Made by a program: the position numbers and the translations under genes
DNA from: Denitromonas ohlonensis
Lineage (GTDB): Bacteria; Pseudomonadota; Gammaproteobacteria; Burkholderiales; Rhodocyclaceae
NCBI RefSeq assembly: GCF_007625205.1
Contig: NZ_VMNI01000008.1
Span: forward strand, 124,001 to 188,000
Direction: 5' to 3'
Length of the DNA stretch: 64,000 nt
The notes under the pieces: generated by a model
Told to the model about the DNA's origin: nothing
Databases searched by the model: none
The model's input: the letters and a program-made list of their open reading frames with translations, nothing else
Part shown: positions 31,311 through 42,483 of the stretch, one piece after another
Layout: each line of letters starts with the position of its first letter
Numbering within the stretch: position 1 is the first letter of the stretch

Positions 31311-32180
31311 TTAGACCGCAGCGGCACCAGCGACAATTTCCGAGAGCTCTTTCGTAATGGCGGCCTGACGGGTCTTGTTGTAGACCAGTTGCAGATCACC
31401 AATGACGGTCTTCGCATTGTCGGAAGCAGCCTTCATTGCCACCATCCGCGCGCTCTGTTCGGAAGCCATGTTCTCGGCCACAGCCTGATACACCAGGGCT
31501 TCGACGTAACGCACAAGCATTTCATCAATCACCACCTGGGGGTCGGGCTCGTACAGGTAGTCCCACGACCCTTCAGGCGCACCCAGTCGCTCACCGGTCA
31601 GCGGCAGCAGCTGCTCGACCTGACCTTCCTGCTTCATCGTGTTGATGAAGCGGGTATAGGCCAGATAGACAGCGTCAAGTTCGCCGTTCTGGAACGCGTC
31701 CAGAATGACCTTGACCGGACCGATCAGCTTTTCGAGGTGCGGTGTATCGCCGAGCTGGATGGCGTGCGAGGCGACTTTGACGCCGACCCGCTGCATGAAG
31801 CCATAGCCCTTGTTACCGATACACGTGGCGCGAATTTCCGTCGCCCCATTGGCTTGCCACCCTTTCATCTCGCCCATGAGCTGGCGCAGGATGTTGGTGT
31901 TCAAGCCGCCGCAAAGCCCCTTGTCCGTGGTGACCACGATGACGCCAATACGCTTGACGTCATCTTTCTTGGCCAGGAACGGGTGCTGATACTCGGTGAT
32001 ATTTGCCTGAGACAGGTTCGCGGCGAGTCGGCGGATCTTCTCGGCGTACGGACGGGCGGCACGCATGCGTTCCTGCGCTTTGCGCATTTTCGATGCGGCC
32101 ACCATTTCCATGGCCTTCGTGATCTTTCGAGTGTTCTGAACACTCTTGATCTTCGTACGGATTTCCTTACCGCTTGCCAT
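31311..32180 (-). CDS. atpG: ATP synthase gamma subunit
   Basis: A 289-residue rotor shaft. The N-terminal helix [20 protein letters not shown] and the C-terminal helix ([20 protein letters not shown]) form the coiled coil inside the alpha3beta3 ring, with a Rossmann-like domain between them ([15 protein letters not shown]). Full length. Confidence 0.98.
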   Translation of the reverse strand: MASGKEIRTKIKSVQNTRKITKAMEMVAASKMRKAQERMRAARPYAEKIRRLAANLSQANITEYQHPFLAKKDDVKRIGVIVVTTDKGLCGGLNTNILRQLMGEMKGWQANGATEIRATCIGNKGYGFMQRVGVKVASHAIQLGDTPHLEKLIGPVKVILDAFQNGELDAVYLAYTRFINTMKQEGQVEQLLPLTGERLGAPEGSWDYLYEPDPQVVIDEMLVRYVEALVYQAVAENMASEQSARMVAMKAASDNAKTVIGDLQLVYNKTRQAAITKELSEIVAGAAAV

Positions 32181-32201
32181 ATTCCGTCTCCGTACGCAGG
32201 T

Positions 32202-33740
32202 TTAAGCCCAGCTCTTCTTGAACTCGTCGACCGCAGCAGCCAGGGTCTTCTCGTCGTCGCCGTCGAGATTCAGGGTGCTGGCAATCTTTTCAAGCAAAGC
32301 CGAATACTTGGTTTTGATGAACTGGTGCAGCGCGGCCTCGAATGCCAGCACGCGGCTCACTTCGACACCGTCGAAGTAACCGTTGTTGGAGGCATACAGG
32401 GTCACCGCCATGTCCGCGACCGACATCGGCGCGTACTGCGGCTGCTTCATCAGCTCGGTCACCAGGCGACCACGCTCAAGCTGCTTGCGGGTGGCTTCGT
32501 CCAGATCGGAAGCGAACTGCGCAAACGCAGCCAGCTCGCGATACTGGGCCAACGCCAGACGCACACCGCCACCGAGCTTCTTGATGACTTTGGTCTGCGC
32601 AGCACCACCGACTCGCGACACCGAGATACCGGCGTTGATCGCGGGACGGATACCGGCGTTGAACAGGTCGGTCTCGAGGAAGATCTGGCCGTCGGTAATC
32701 GAAATCACGTTGGTCGGCACGAAGGCAGACACGTCACCTGCCTGGGTTTCGATCACGGGCAGGGCGGTCAGCGAACCGGTCTTGCCTTTGACTTCACCGT
32801 TGGTGAACTTCTCAACGTAATCGGCGTTCACACGTGCTGCGCGCTCAAGCAGACGGGAGTGCAGATAGAACACGTCACCCGGGTAAGCTTCACGGCCCGG
32901 CGGACGGCGCAGCAGCAGGGACACCTGACGGTAGGCCCAGGCTTGCTTGGTCAGATCGTCATAAACGATCAGTGCGTCCTGACCACGGTCGCGGAAGTAC
33001 TCGCCCATGGTGCAGCCGGAATAGGCCGACAGGTATTGCATGGCGGCCGATTCGGAAGCGGTCGCGGCCACGACGATGGTGTATTCCATCGCGCCGTTTT
33101 CTTCCAGCTTGCGCACCACGTTAGCGACGGTCGATGCCTTCTGACCGATAGCCACGTAGACGCAGAACATGTTCTGGCCTTTCTGGTTGATGATCGCGTC
33201 GACAGCGACGGCGGTCTTGCCCGTCTGACGGTCACCAATGATCAGCTCGCGCTGACCACGGCCGACCGGCACCATGGCGTCGACCGACTTCAGACCGGTT
33301 TGAACCGGTTGCGAAACGGACTGACGATCGATCACGCCCGGGGCGACTTTTTCGATCTTGTCGGTCATCTTGGCGTTGATCGGGCCCTTGCCGTCAATCG
33401 GCTGACCCAGCGCATTCACGACGCGACCAATCAGCTCAGGGCCGACCGGGACTTCGAGAATGCGGCCAGTGGCCTTGACGGTGTCGCCTTCGATGATGTG
33501 CTCGTATTCACCGAGCACCACCGCGCCAACCGAATCACGCTCGAGGTTGAGCGCCAAACCAAACGTATTGCCGGGGAACTCCAGCATTTCGCCTTGCATC
33601 ACGTCGGCGAGACCGTGAACACGACAGATACCGTCCGTAACGGAAACGACGGTACCTTCGTTGCGCGACGTCGCGGCAAGCTGCAGGTCCTGGATCCGGC
33701 TCTTAATCAGGTCACTGATTTCAGAGGGGTTAAGTTGCAT
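32202..33740 (-). CDS. atpA: ATP synthase alpha subunit
   Basis: A 512-residue non-catalytic nucleotide-binding F1 subunit. Walker A is [15 protein letters not shown], the arginine finger region is [18 protein letters not shown], and the N-terminus [20 protein letters not shown] matches the family. The ATG at 33740 follows a GGAGC element; a 33-residue upstream extension would enter atpH and is rejected. Confidence 0.99.
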   Translation of the reverse strand: MQLNPSEISDLIKSRIQDLQLAATSRNEGTVVSVTDGICRVHGLADVMQGEMLEFPGNTFGLALNLERDSVGAVVLGEYEHIIEGDTVKATGRILEVPVGPELIGRVVNALGQPIDGKGPINAKMTDKIEKVAPGVIDRQSVSQPVQTGLKSVDAMVPVGRGQRELIIGDRQTGKTAVAVDAIINQKGQNMFCVYVAIGQKASTVANVVRKLEENGAMEYTIVVAATASESAAMQYLSAYSGCTMGEYFRDRGQDALIVYDDLTKQAWAYRQVSLLLRRPPGREAYPGDVFYLHSRLLERAARVNADYVEKFTNGEVKGKTGSLTALPVIETQAGDVSAFVPTNVISITDGQIFLETDLFNAGIRPAINAGISVSRVGGAAQTKVIKKLGGGVRLALAQYRELAAFAQFASDLDEATRKQLERGRLVTELMKQPQYAPMSVADMAVTLYASNNGYFDGVEVSRVLAFEAALHQFIKTKYSALLEKIASTLNLDGDDEKTLAAAVDEFKKSWA

Positions 33741-33750
33741 TCCAATGCTC

Positions 33751-34287
33751 CTAGTTCTTAAGCGCAGCGGCCATGTTCGCGAGCTTGCCGCGGACCGAGG
33801 CGTCGATAACGTCATCGCCGATAGTAATGGTGACGCCACCGATCAGATCGGGGTCCACCGACACCGACACGCTCAGCTTGGCCTTGAATCGGGCTTCAAG
33901 CTGTTCGGTCAGCGTCTTCAGCGCTGCGTCGTCGAGCGGGAAAGCGGAAACAATTTCCGCATCCAGCACGCCTTCGTGTTCGTTCTTTCGTGCAACGAAC
34001 AGGTCACGGATCTCGGGAAGCACCTGCAGACGTTCATTCTCGATCAACACATGCACAAAGTTCTTCTGCGCATCGTCGAAGGAACCACCAACGATCCCGA
34101 TAAACAGCTCGGCGAGCTTGTCAGCGCCGAGCTTGGGATCGTTGATACATGTTTTCATCTGGGGATCGGAGGCGGCAAAGGCCATCCGATCCAGGGCTTC
34201 CGACCAGGGCCCCAGCGCACCAGCCCCTTCAGCCAGCTTGAAAGCGGCTTCGGCGTAGGGGCGCGCGATGGTGACGTTCTCGGCCAT
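33751..34287 (-). CDS. atpH: ATP synthase delta subunit
   Basis: A 178-residue peripheral-stalk subunit that joins the b dimer to the top of F1. The N-terminal helical bundle begins [16 protein letters not shown]-like ([20 protein letters not shown]), and the C-terminal segment [20 protein letters not shown] is the OSCP/delta signature. It lies three bases after atpF. Confidence 0.97.
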   Translation of the reverse strand: MAENVTIARPYAEAAFKLAEGAGALGPWSEALDRMAFAASDPQMKTCINDPKLGADKLAELFIGIVGGSFDDAQKNFVHVLIENERLQVLPEIRDLFVARKNEHEGVLDAEIVSAFPLDDAALKTLTEQLEARFKAKLSVSVSVDPDLIGGVTITIGDDVIDASVRGKLANMAAALKN

Positions 34288-34290
34288 GAC

Positions 34291-34764
34291 TTATTGCAGT
34301 TCCTGTTTCAGGTTTGCCAGCAGTTCGGCGTGGGCCTTGGCGTCGACTTCCTTGCGCAGGATTTTCTCTGCGCCGGCGAGCGCCAGGATGGCAATTTGGT
34401 CACGCAGGGCTTCCTTGGCGCGTTGAGCGGCAGTGGCGGCTTCGCCTTCTGCTGCTTCACGCGCGGCGGCGATGATGCGGCCAGCTTCGGCACGGGCCTC
34501 GTCGATCAGAGTGGATGCCTGCTTTTCAGCAGAGGTGCGCACATCGCCAGCCGACTCGCGGGCTTTGCGCATTTCCTCGACAACCTTCTTCTCGGCGTGG
34601 GCCAGATCGGCCTTCGCTTTATCCGCAGCCGCCAGCCCGTCCGCGACCTTCTTCGCCCGTTCGTCGAGTGCCTTCACAATGGGCGGCCACACGAATTTCA
34701 TCGTGAAGACGACCAGAATGAAGAACACCACGAGCTGAGCGATCAGGGTAGCGTTCAGATTCAC
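34291..34764 (-). CDS. atpF: ATP synthase b subunit
   Basis: A 157-residue peripheral-stalk subunit with one N-terminal membrane helix (IAQLVVFFILVVFTMKFVWP) and then a long charged, Ala-rich helical dimerisation domain. It starts with GTG at 34764, preceded by AAGGAC. A single b gene, so the stalk is a b2 homodimer. Confidence 0.97.
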   Translation of the reverse strand: MNLNATLIAQLVVFFILVVFTMKFVWPPIVKALDERAKKVADGLAAADKAKADLAHAEKKVVEEMRKARESAGDVRTSAEKQASTLIDEARAEAGRIIAAAREAAEGEAATAAQRAKEALRDQIAILALAGAEKILRKEVDAKAHAELLANLKQELQ

Positions 34765-34811
34765 GTTGCGATGTCCTTATGGTTCGTTGGGTAAAACAAA
34801 CGACCCGGAGA

Positions 34812-35105
<294 letters not shown>

Positions 35106-35123
35106 TTAAAAAGAAACTTTTTA

Positions 35124-35951
35124 TTAGTGGCTCTCGTGAGCCTGACCGATATACACCAGCGCCAGCATCATGAAGATGAATGCCTGCAAGGTGATAATCA
35201 GAATATGGAAGATCGCCCAGACCGTGCCGGCGACGACATGACCGACAAAGCCCATCACCGTCGCCGTACCACCGAGCAGTGCGATCAGCATGAACACCAG
35301 CTCACCAGCGTACATGTTGCCGAACAGTCGCATGCCGTGCGAGATGGTCTTGGCCAGGAACTCGATCATCTGCATGATGAAGTTCACCGGATAGAGCAAG
35401 GGATGGTTGCCAAACGGTGCGGTGAAAAGCTCGTGAATCCAGCCTTTGGCGCCCTTGATCTTGATGTTGTAGTAGATGCACACCAGCAGCACACCGATCG
35501 ACATACCCAGCGCGCCGTTGAGGTCGGCCGTGGCGACCACGCGCATGTAGGGAATGCCAAACATCTCGCCGATGCGCGGCAGCAGATCGACTGGCAGCAA
35601 GTCCATCGCGTTCATCAGGAAGATCCAGACAAACACGGTGAGCGCCAGCGGCGCGACGAACTTACGGGATTCGGCCGAATGGACGATACCTTTGGCCTGA
35701 TCTGCGACCATCTCGACCAGAATCTCGACGGCAGACTGAAAACGCCCCGGCACGCCGGACGTTGCCTTGCTGGCGGCACGCCACAGGAAATAAAGGGAAA
35801 TCGCGCCAATCAGAACGGAATAAAACAGCGTGTCGATATTGAGGATCGACCAGTCAATGACGCTTTCCTGGGCATGACCCGAGGTATTCAGCTGGGTCAG
35901 GTGGTGGACGATGTACTCGGAAGAGGTGGGAGCGTGCCCTGCTGTAGCCAT
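35124..35951 (-). CDS. atpB: ATP synthase a subunit
   Basis: A 275-residue membrane stator subunit that forms the two proton half-channels. Helix 5 has the essential arginine in [17 protein letters not shown]. The ATG at 35951 ([13 protein letters not shown]) is preferred over an upstream start six codons earlier that lies in atpI. Confidence 0.98.
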   Translation of the reverse strand: MATAGHAPTSSEYIVHHLTQLNTSGHAQESVIDWSILNIDTLFYSVLIGAISLYFLWRAASKATSGVPGRFQSAVEILVEMVADQAKGIVHSAESRKFVAPLALTVFVWIFLMNAMDLLPVDLLPRIGEMFGIPYMRVVATADLNGALGMSIGVLLVCIYYNIKIKGAKGWIHELFTAPFGNHPLLYPVNFIMQMIEFLAKTISHGMRLFGNMYAGELVFMLIALLGGTATVMGFVGHVVAGTVWAIFHILIITLQAFIFMMLALVYIGQAHESH

Positions 35952-35953
35952 GG

Positions 35954-36295
35954 TTAATTCTTCACCCAAAATGCAAACAAATTCGCCTTGAGCGCCAGCA
36001 CCATACCGATCAGAAGCGCCCCCCAGTGGAGACCTTCGATCAAGGTAGCTGCCAACACCAGTAATCCCACAATCGCGGCGACTTTAATAAACTCGCCGAC
36101 GAAAAAAGCAGCAGGGTAAGATTCGGGCCGCCGACCACTGGTGGCAGCAAGCTTCAAGGCAAACAACGCATTCGGCACCACGCAAGCCAAACCGCCAGCG
36201 GCGGCAGACAGCGCCCCTTTGGGGCCGAACAGCGCTGCGGAAAGCACCGCGGCGAGTAGTGTCGCGATGAGCTGAAATCCGACAGCCTTGAACAT
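35954..36295 (-). CDS. atpI: ATP synthase subunit I
   Basis: A 113-residue four-helix membrane protein heading the atp operon; AtpI assists c-ring assembly and is not part of the final enzyme. The ATG at 36295 has AAGGGAAGGG just upstream; a GTG 11 codons earlier is possible. It lies two bases before atpB. The operon promoter should be in the 250 bases between this gene and the parB stop, but no clear hexamers were seen. Confidence 0.9.
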   Translation of the reverse strand: MFKAVGFQLIATLLAAVLSAALFGPKGALSAAAGGLACVVPNALFALKLAATSGRRPESYPAAFFVGEFIKVAAIVGLLVLAATLIEGLHWGALLIGMVLALKANLFAFWVKN

Positions 36296-36543
36296 CCCTT
36301 CCCTTACGCGCTGACCCACAAAAAACACTGATCAGCGGCTCAAAAAATCTCGGCAATACTAGGGGTTTACCGCAGCCAAGTCAAACCGATTTTGCAACGC
36401 AACAGTGCGCTCGCGTTTCATTTTGCCTTCTTGCCGCACCGCGCCAAACGATAGAAGCAGACCGCCGCGTTTGGGATTCGCCCGCATCGGCACGGGTGCG
36501 CCATCATGCCCTATTCCAGTGCGTCGCGGACAACTGCCGCCCC

Positions 36544-37392
36544 TCAACGGAGCTTGCCGAGCAAACCTTCAAGTTGATCCAGGCTGCCAAAGCCGATCGA
36601 CAGCGCACCCGCCCCTTTGCGATTGGCCTTGATCGTGACGCTCGCGCCGAGCGCATCCGACAGCTCTTCTTCCAGACGCAGCAGATCCCGATCGGGCGCG
36701 GCCTTGGCGCGCAGACTGCGCGGCTTCAGCTCGTGATGCACCAAGCGCTCAACCTCGCGCACCGACAAGCCTCGTCCCGCCGCGCGATTGGCAAACTGGA
36801 TCTGTCCGGCCGGATCAAGCGGCAGCAGCGCACGCGCATGGCCCATGTCAATGTCACCGGCCATCAACAACTCCTGCACCGGCGAGGCCAGTTGCAGCAG
36901 ACGCAGCAGGTTGGTCGCCGCCGGGCGCGAGCGACCGACCGCGTCGGCGGCCTGCTGATGCGTCATTTCGAATTCGTCGATCAAGCGCTGGATACCCGCC
37001 GCCTCTTCGAGCGGATTGAGGTTTTCGCGCTGGATGTTTTCGATCAGCGACATGGCCAGCGCGGCCTCGTCAGGGATCTCGCGCACCAGGCAGGGCGCGG
37101 TATCGAGCCCGGCGATCTGCGAGGCGCGCCAGCGCCGCTCACCGGCAATGATCTCGTAGCGATCCGGCCCCACCGGGCGAACCAGGATCGGCTGCATCAC
37201 GCCCTGGGCCTTGATGGAGGCGGCCAGCTCTTCGAGCGAGCCAGGGTCCATGCGCGTGCGTGGCTGGTATTTGCCCGGCTGCAAGGCGCCTACGGGCAAG
37301 ACCTGCAGTTCGCCCTTCTCGGTATCGTCTGCGTTTGCCGCGAGGAGGGCATCCAGCCCGCGACCAAGACCTTTGAGTTTCGGAGGCGCCAT
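36544..37392 (-). CDS. parB: Chromosome-partitioning protein ParB
   Basis: A 282-residue CTPase clamp that loads at parS. The N-terminal ParB/Srx domain includes the CTP-binding GERRWRASQIAGL and the ENIQRENLNPLEEA segment, followed by the helix-turn-helix (MTHQQAADAVGRSRPAATNL) and a C-terminal dimerisation region. It is 13 bases from parA. A full parS site was not found in the window, only a half-site near 40804. Confidence 0.96.
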   Translation of the reverse strand: MAPPKLKGLGRGLDALLAANADDTEKGELQVLPVGALQPGKYQPRTRMDPGSLEELAASIKAQGVMQPILVRPVGPDRYEIIAGERRWRASQIAGLDTAPCLVREIPDEAALAMSLIENIQRENLNPLEEAAGIQRLIDEFEMTHQQAADAVGRSRPAATNLLRLLQLASPVQELLMAGDIDMGHARALLPLDPAGQIQFANRAAGRGLSVREVERLVHHELKPRSLRAKAAPDRDLLRLEEELSDALGASVTIKANRKGAGALSIGFGSLDQLEGLLGKLR

Positions 37393-37405
37393 AGTCAGTC
37401 GTTTC

Positions 37406-38176
37406 CTAGAGGGTCTGCACCCGTTTGATCATTTCTTTGGCAAAGTCCAGATACGCCACGGCGCCCTTGGCGGTGCGATCGTAGACCACACCTGGCATAC
37501 CATGGCTGGGCGCTTCGGCCAGGCGCACATTGCGCGGCACCACGGCCTTGAACACCTTGTCGCCAAAATGCGATTCGAGCTGCGCCGAGACCTGCTGCTG
37601 CAGCGTCATGCGCGGATCGAACATCACGCGCAGCAGACCGATGATCTTCAGATCGCGGTTGAGGTTGGCGTGCACCTTCTTGATTGTATTGACCAGATCG
37701 GACAAGCCTTCGAGCGCGTAGTACTCGCACTGCATCGGAATGATCACACCATCGGCCGCGCACAAGCCGTTCAGCGTGAGCAGCGAGAGCGAGGGCGGGC
37801 AATCGATGAGAACAAAATCATAGTCCTCCCGCACCGCGGCCAGCGCCACCTTGAGCCGATGTTCGCGCGCTTCGATGCCGACCATCTCGACTTCGGCGCC
37901 GGCCAGATCGCGGTTGGCCGGCAGCACATCGTATTTTCCGGTCGGCGAACTCACCCGCACGGCGGCCAGATCGGCCAGGCCGACCAGCAAGTGGTACACC
38001 GAGCGGGTCAGCGTGCGCTTGTCGATGCCGCTGCCGCCAGTGGCATTGCCTTGCGGGTCGAGGTCGATCAGCAGCACGCGCTGCTTGCGCGCCACCAGAG
38101 CGGCGGCCAGGTTCACACAGGTGGTGGTCTTGCCCACACCGCCTTTCTGGTTTGCCACGCAAAAAATTCGGGCCAT
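37406..38176 (-). CDS. parA: Chromosome-partitioning ATPase ParA (Soj)
   Basis: A 256-residue deviant Walker ATPase driving origin segregation with ParB. The N-terminus [20 protein letters not shown] contains the deviant Walker A with its signature lysine, and VLIDCPPSLSLLTLNGL is Walker B. There is no N-terminal HTH, so this is the chromosomal (Soj) type. The ATG shares one base with the rsmG stop (TGATG). Confidence 0.97.
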   Translation of the reverse strand: MARIFCVANQKGGVGKTTTCVNLAAALVARKQRVLLIDLDPQGNATGGSGIDKRTLTRSVYHLLVGLADLAAVRVSSPTGKYDVLPANRDLAGAEVEMVGIEAREHRLKVALAAVREDYDFVLIDCPPSLSLLTLNGLCAADGVIIPMQCEYYALEGLSDLVNTIKKVHANLNRDLKIIGLLRVMFDPRMTLQQQVSAQLESHFGDKVFKAVVPRNVRLAEAPSHGMPGVVYDRTAKGAVAYLDFAKEMIKRVQTL

Positions 38177-38811
38177 CAGGCGTTTCCGTTTCGTTCGATG
38201 ATGATCAGGTGGCGATGGGCATCGAGTGCCGGCACCGCCAGTTCGATCGACTCGACCACCCCGAAACCTTCGGGCAGACGCGCGATTTCCTCGTGAGGGT
38301 ACACGCCTTTCATGGCGTAGAAACGTCCGCCCGGCGCCAGCAGGTGGGCGGTCAGGCGAATGAAGTCCGACAACTCGGAGAAGGCGCGCGAAATGATGCC
38401 GTCAAAACCGGGATCGCGACGCACTTCTTCAACCCGCGCGCAGACCGGTTCAAAATTGGCCAGCTTGAGCTCGATCTTCGCCTGTTGCTGAAAGGTCGCC
38501 TTTTTGTTGACCGTCTCGATCGAGGTGACCGCCAGTTCGGGCCGGGCGATGGCCAGCGGAATGCCGGGCAGGCCGCCGCCGGAACCCACATCGGCCAGGC
38601 GCGTCACCGCGCTCAGATGCGGCAGCACCGACAGCGCATCGAAGAGATGCAGCGTCATCATCTGGCTGCTGTCGCGGATCGCGGTCAGGTTGTACACCTT
38701 GTTCCACTTGGCCAGCAGGGCGGCGTAGGCCACCAGTTTTTCATGGGCGGCTTCGGGCAACTCAATGCCCATCGCAGCCAGCCCGCGTTCCAGCGTTGCC
38801 ATATCGCTCAT
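38176..38811 (-). CDS. rsmG: 16S rRNA (guanine527-N7)-methyltransferase RsmG
   Basis: A 211-residue SAM-dependent methyltransferase that modifies G527 of 16S rRNA; its loss can give low-level streptomycin resistance. The SAM motif is [17 protein letters not shown], and [13 protein letters not shown] is the family N-terminal segment. Start and stop overlap both neighbours (ATGA with mnmG, TGATG with parA), so the four genes are translated as one unit. Confidence 0.97.
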   Translation of the reverse strand: MSDMATLERGLAAMGIELPEAAHEKLVAYAALLAKWNKVYNLTAIRDSSQMMTLHLFDALSVLPHLSAVTRLADVGSGGGLPGIPLAIARPELAVTSIETVNKKATFQQQAKIELKLANFEPVCARVEEVRRDPGFDGIISRAFSELSDFIRLTAHLLAPGGRFYAMKGVYPHEEIARLPEGFGVVESIELAVPALDAHRHLIIIERNGNA

Positions 38812-40718
38812 GCGCGTTTCACTTCGTCGTTCAATGCGGCGGCGCCGCGTTTGCGTTTGAGATAGACCAGCAGCAGCGAGATGGCCGCCGGCGTCACGCC
38901 CTGGATGCGGCCGGCCTGGCCGATGGTTTCGGGGCGATGCTCGGCGAGCTTCTGCTGCACTTCTTTCGACAGGCCGCGCACCTCGCTGTAATCGAGCGTC
39001 AGCGGCAACAGGGTTGATTCAGCCTGCGCGGTACGCGCCACTTCGTCGAGCTGGCGGTCGATATAGCCTTGATACTGCGCCGCAATCTCGAGCTGCTCGA
39101 CCACCTGCGCATCGGTCTCCGGCGTCTCGGGTGCGGTCGGCAGCGTCATCAGATCGGCATAGCGCACATTCGGTCGGCGCAGCAGATCGAAGAAGCTGTA
39201 CTCGCGCTCCAGCGCCTTGCCCACCACGCGCTCGGCATCCGCCGCCGGAATGCGGGTCGGATGCGCCCAGGTCGCCTTGAGACGCGCGGTTTCACGCTCG
39301 ATCGCTTCACGTTTGGCGCAGAAAGCCGCCCAACGCACATCGTCGACCAGGCCGAGTTCGCGGCCTTGTTCGGTCAGGCGCAGGTCGGCGTTGTCTTCGC
39401 GCAGGCTGAGGCGATACTCGGCGCGCGAGGTAAACATACGATAGGGCTCGGCCACGCCGCGGGTGATCAGGTCGTCCACCAGCACGCCCAGATAGGCTTC
39501 GTCGCGGCGCGGGCACCAGGCCTCGCGGCCCTGAACCTGCAACGCGGCGTTGGCACCGGCGAGCAGGCCTTGCGCGGCGGCTTCTTCATAGCCGGTGGTG
39601 CCGTTGATCTGGCCGGCGAAGAACAAGCCAGAGAAGGTCTTGGTTTCGAAGCTGCGCTTGAGGTTGCGCGGATCGAAGTAGTCGTACTCGATCGCGTAGC
39701 CCGGACGCAGGATGTGCGCGTTTTCCATGCCCGCGATGCTGCGCACCACCTGCAGCTGCACGTCGAAAGGCAGGGAGGTGGAAATCCCGTTCGGGTAGAT
39801 TTCGTGCGTTTCCAGCCCTTCCGGCTCGAGAAAGATGTTGTGGCTGTTCTTGTCGGCGAAGCGGTGGATCTTGTCTTCGATCGACGGGCAGTAGCGCGGC
39901 CCGACGCCTTCGATCACGCCCGAATACATCGGCGAACGATCGAGGTTGTTGCGGATGATCTCGTGAGTGCGCTCATTGGTGTGGGTGATCCAGCACGGCA
40001 GCTGCGCCGGGTGCTGCGCCACCGAACCGAGAAAGCTAAACACCGGCACCGGGTCATCGCCCGGCTGCACGGTCATCACCGAATAATCAACCGAGCGGCC
40101 GTCAATGCGCGGCGGCGTGCCGGTTTTGAGTCGGCCTTGCGGCAGCTTGAGCTCTTTCAGGCGCTGACCCAGCGAGATCGACGGCTGATCGCCGGCGCGC
40201 CCGCCCGAATGGCTGGTCAAGCCGACATGGATCAGGCCGTTGAGGAAAGTGCCTGCGGTCAGCACCACGGTCGGCGCCTCGAAGCGGATGCCCAACTGCG
40301 TGATCACGCCGGTGACCCGGTCGCCCGACACAGTGATGTCGTCCACCGCCTGCTGAAACAGCGTGAGGTTCGGCTGGTTCTCCAGCCGGCGACGGATAGC
40401 CGCCTTGTACAACACGCGGTCGGCCTGGGCGCGCGTGGCGCGCACGGCCGGGCCTTTGGACGCGTTGAGGATGCGGAACTGAATACCCGACTCATCCGTG
40501 GCCGCCGCCATGGCGCCGCCCAGCGCGTCGACCTCTTTGACCAGATGGCCCTTGCCGATACCGCCAATCGACGGATTGCAGCTCATCTGACCGAGGGTCT
40601 CGATGTTGTGGGTCAGCAGCAGGGTATTGACGCCCATGCGCGCCGCCGCCAGCGCGGCTTCGGTGCCGGCATGGCCGCCACCAACAACAATGACATCGAA
40701 TCGAGTGGGATACAGCAT
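38808..40718 (-). CDS. mnmG: tRNA uridine-5-carboxymethylaminomethyl modification enzyme MnmG (GidA)
   Basis: A 636-residue FAD enzyme that with MnmE modifies U34 of several tRNAs. The N-terminus has the FAD motif [39 protein letters not shown] and the C-terminal MnmE-interacting helices are present. The ATG at 40718 follows an AGGA element; a start nine codons upstream is less good. The mnmG-rsmG-parA-parB order is classically found next to oriC. Confidence 0.98.
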   Translation of the reverse strand: MLYPTRFDVIVVGGGHAGTEAALAAARMGVNTLLLTHNIETLGQMSCNPSIGGIGKGHLVKEVDALGGAMAAATDESGIQFRILNASKGPAVRATRAQADRVLYKAAIRRRLENQPNLTLFQQAVDDITVSGDRVTGVITQLGIRFEAPTVVLTAGTFLNGLIHVGLTSHSGGRAGDQPSISLGQRLKELKLPQGRLKTGTPPRIDGRSVDYSVMTVQPGDDPVPVFSFLGSVAQHPAQLPCWITHTNERTHEIIRNNLDRSPMYSGVIEGVGPRYCPSIEDKIHRFADKNSHNIFLEPEGLETHEIYPNGISTSLPFDVQLQVVRSIAGMENAHILRPGYAIEYDYFDPRNLKRSFETKTFSGLFFAGQINGTTGYEEAAAQGLLAGANAALQVQGREAWCPRRDEAYLGVLVDDLITRGVAEPYRMFTSRAEYRLSLREDNADLRLTEQGRELGLVDDVRWAAFCAKREAIERETARLKATWAHPTRIPAADAERVVGKALEREYSFFDLLRRPNVRYADLMTLPTAPETPETDAQVVEQLEIAAQYQGYIDRQLDEVARTAQAESTLLPLTLDYSEVRGLSKEVQQKLAEHRPETIGQAGRIQGVTPAAISLLLVYLKRKRGAAALNDEVKRA

Positions 40719-41159
40719 GACGCGTCCTGCGCGGAGAAACGGCAAAAAGGCAAGGCCGCGATTCTACTCGCTTGCGCCGCGCAAGGCCAGACTTGCCCTG
40801 CAATGTTTCACGAACTTATTGCTTTAAAACATGAGCTTACATACAACGAATCGCCCCTCCCGAATCGCCCGGCCGTTTCCGACGCGCAGGCCCCTGTTCT
40901 CGAGCCGCCCGACGCGCCTACGGTGCGGGCACACGTCCATCGTCCGCCTCGCCCCCCAACCGCGCGCCGAAGCCTTCGACAGCCGCGGCGGACGCCTCGC
41001 CGGCACGACCGTGCGCTGATTCTCCCCCGACACCGCCGTCCATCGGGCACCTTGATGCCCCGCTTGGTCCACATCAAGAAATCGCCACGTCGCGCTGGCC
41101 CCGGCGTGGCGGCCTGACCATACTGAAAGCACCCCAAACCACTGAGAACGACACCACAG
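40719..41159. other. Intergenic region between divergent mnmG and norE-like genes
   Basis: About 440 bases without a supported gene. The part near mnmG (about 40800-40860) is AT-richer and should hold its promoter. TGTTTCACG at 40804-40812 matches one arm of the parS palindrome, but the other arm is absent. No DnaA-box cluster was seen. Frames through the rest are Pro/Arg-rich and without ribosome-binding sites. Confidence 0.5.
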
Positions 41160-41759
41160 ATGTCGATCGCGACACCCGTTTTCTCGGCGCCAATTGCGCC
41201 CGTCCTCGGCCGCATCCCCGGCAACAAGGCGATCTGGGTCGGCATTTATTGCGAGCTCACCGAGTTCGCCTTGATGTTTCTCGTCTACTTTGTGGCCCGC
41301 GCCCACCACCCGGACGCCTTCCGCGGCGGCCCACAGCAACTGTCCACCCTGGCCGGGGTCACCAACACGGTGATCATGCTCACCAGCAGCTACTTCGTCG
41401 CCCGGGGCGTCATGGCCATGCGACGCAACGCGCGCGCCACCTGTCTCAAGTGGCTCACGGCGGCGCTGTTCACCGGCATCGGTTACCCGGTGGTGAAGTT
41501 TTTCGAGGTGCAATGGAATGTCGCCCAGGGCCTGTCGGGCAATGGCGAAGTCTTTCAGATGGCCTATTACTACCTCACCTTCAACCATCTGGTGCATGTG
41601 TGCTGGGGGCTGCTCGGGCTGATTTGGGTGATGTTCCGCACCTGGATGGGTGCCTACGACGCCACCGATCACGACGGTCTGGAAGCCTTTGCCTGCTACT
41701 GGCATGCCACCGACCTGATCTGGCTGATGATCTTTCCGCTGTTCTACGTGCTGCCATGA
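41160..41759 (+). CDS. norE: Cytochrome c oxidase subunit III-type protein, NorE-like
   Basis: A 199-residue membrane protein of the heme-copper oxidase subunit III family with five hydrophobic segments. The N-terminal PGNKAIWVGIYCELTEFALM and the C-terminal LEAFACYWHATDLIWLMIFP are typical; the ACYWHATDLIW motif closes the last helices. Single-gene subunit III proteins paired with a small subunit IV-like protein are NorE/NorF, which support nitric oxide reductase. The norCB genes are not in the window, so the nitric-oxide role is inferred; the ribosome-binding site is weak. Confidence 0.82.
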   Translation: MSIATPVFSAPIAPVLGRIPGNKAIWVGIYCELTEFALMFLVYFVARAHHPDAFRGGPQQLSTLAGVTNTVIMLTSSYFVARGVMAMRRNARATCLKWLTAALFTGIGYPVVKFFEVQWNVAQGLSGNGEVFQMAYYYLTFNHLVHVCWGLLGLIWVMFRTWMGAYDATDHDGLEAFACYWHATDLIWLMIFPLFYVLP

Positions 41760-41770
41760 GGACGCCACGC

Positions 41771-42055
41771 ATGCATAACGAACGCAGCCTCACCCTCGCC
41801 TGGCTGCTACTGCTCGGCCTCACCCTGGTCGGCGCCGTGCTGGGCAACGCGGGCAGCCCCGGGCTGTGGGTCACGGTGACCGTCGCCGCCATGATGGCCT
41901 TCAAGGGGCGGGTGGTGATCGATCACTTTCTCGAGCTCGGCGGCGCGCATCCGTCGATCCGCCGGCTGGTGCGCTTCTACGCCGTCGCGCTACCGGTTAT
42001 GCTGATCCTGACCGACCTGTTCGGCCCGCAGATTGCCTGGCTCACCACGCTTTGA
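41771..42055 (+). CDS. norF: Cytochrome c oxidase subunit IV-type small membrane protein, NorF-like
   Basis: A 94-residue protein with three membrane helices (LTLAWLLLLGLTLVGAVLG, VTVTVAAMMAFKGRVVIDHF, and a C-terminal helix), the prokaryotic COX4/NorF pattern including the FKGRVVIDHFLEL segment. The ATG at 41771 has GAGGA eight bases upstream; an ATG at 41756 overlapping the norE stop is an alternative. Immediately downstream of the norE-like gene. Confidence 0.78.
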   Translation: MHNERSLTLAWLLLLGLTLVGAVLGNAGSPGLWVTVTVAAMMAFKGRVVIDHFLELGGAHPSIRRLVRFYAVALPVMLILTDLFGPQIAWLTTL

Positions 42056-42090
42056 GTCGGCCCCACTGACACCCTCCGGAGGCGCTGCCC

Positions 42091-42384
42091 ATGACTGCCT
42101 ACGTGATTTTCGATGTCGAGATTCGAGATGTGCCGCGCTACCAGGAGTTCATCCAGAAGGTAAAACCGGCGCTCGAAGCGGCCGGCGGTCGCTATCTGGC
42201 ACGCGGCGGCGCCCACAAGGTATACGAAGGCGACTGGTCGCCGCGGCGCATCGTGGTGCTCGAATTCCCGTCCGTTCAGGCCTGGGAAGACTTCTACACC
42301 GGCCCGATCTATCAAGGCCTCAAGGCGATTCGCGACGAATGCAGCTCGGCGCGGCTGATCAGCGTCGAGGGGCTCGACCCGTAG
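42091..42384 (+). CDS. DUF1330 domain protein
   Basis: A 97-residue dimeric alpha/beta-barrel (ferredoxin-like) protein of the DUF1330 family. TAYVIFDVEIRDVPRYQEF, GGRYLARGGAH and VVLEFPSVQAWEDFY are the family landmarks. The function is unknown. CTCCGGAGG precedes the ATG. It probably belongs to the norEF-like transcript. Confidence 0.9.
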   Translation: MTAYVIFDVEIRDVPRYQEFIQKVKPALEAAGGRYLARGGAHKVYEGDWSPRRIVVLEFPSVQAWEDFYTGPIYQGLKAIRDECSSARLISVEGLDP

Positions 42385-42456
42385 GGCGGGCTTCAATCCG
42401 CCGGATTGGGCAACGCCGATCCAACGTCGCCCAAGGCCGGATGAATCCGGCCCTAC
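42381..42456. repeat. REPIN: two inverted REP sequences each starting with GTAG
   Basis: On the plus strand GTAG-GGCGG-gcttcaat-CCGCC (42381-42402), and on the minus strand GTAG-GGCCGG-attcat-CCGGCC (42456-42435), face each other across about 30 bases that can also pair partly (TTGGGC/GCCCAA). A GTAG tetranucleotide before an imperfect palindrome, doubled in inverted orientation, is the definition of RAYT-mobilised REPINs. It abuts the DUF1330 stop. Confidence 0.72.
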
Positions 42457-42483
42457 AACTCACATTTTGATACCGCTCGCCTG

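Noticed and set aside
40804-40819. parS-like sequence TGTTTCACG near mnmG
   Set aside because: Only one arm of the 16-base palindrome is present; the second arm does not match, so ParB binding is doubtful.
39069-41117. 682-codon plus-strand frame opposite mnmG running into the intergenic region
   Set aside because: Antisense to mnmG; the tail in the intergenic region is Pro/Arg-rich and has no start signal.
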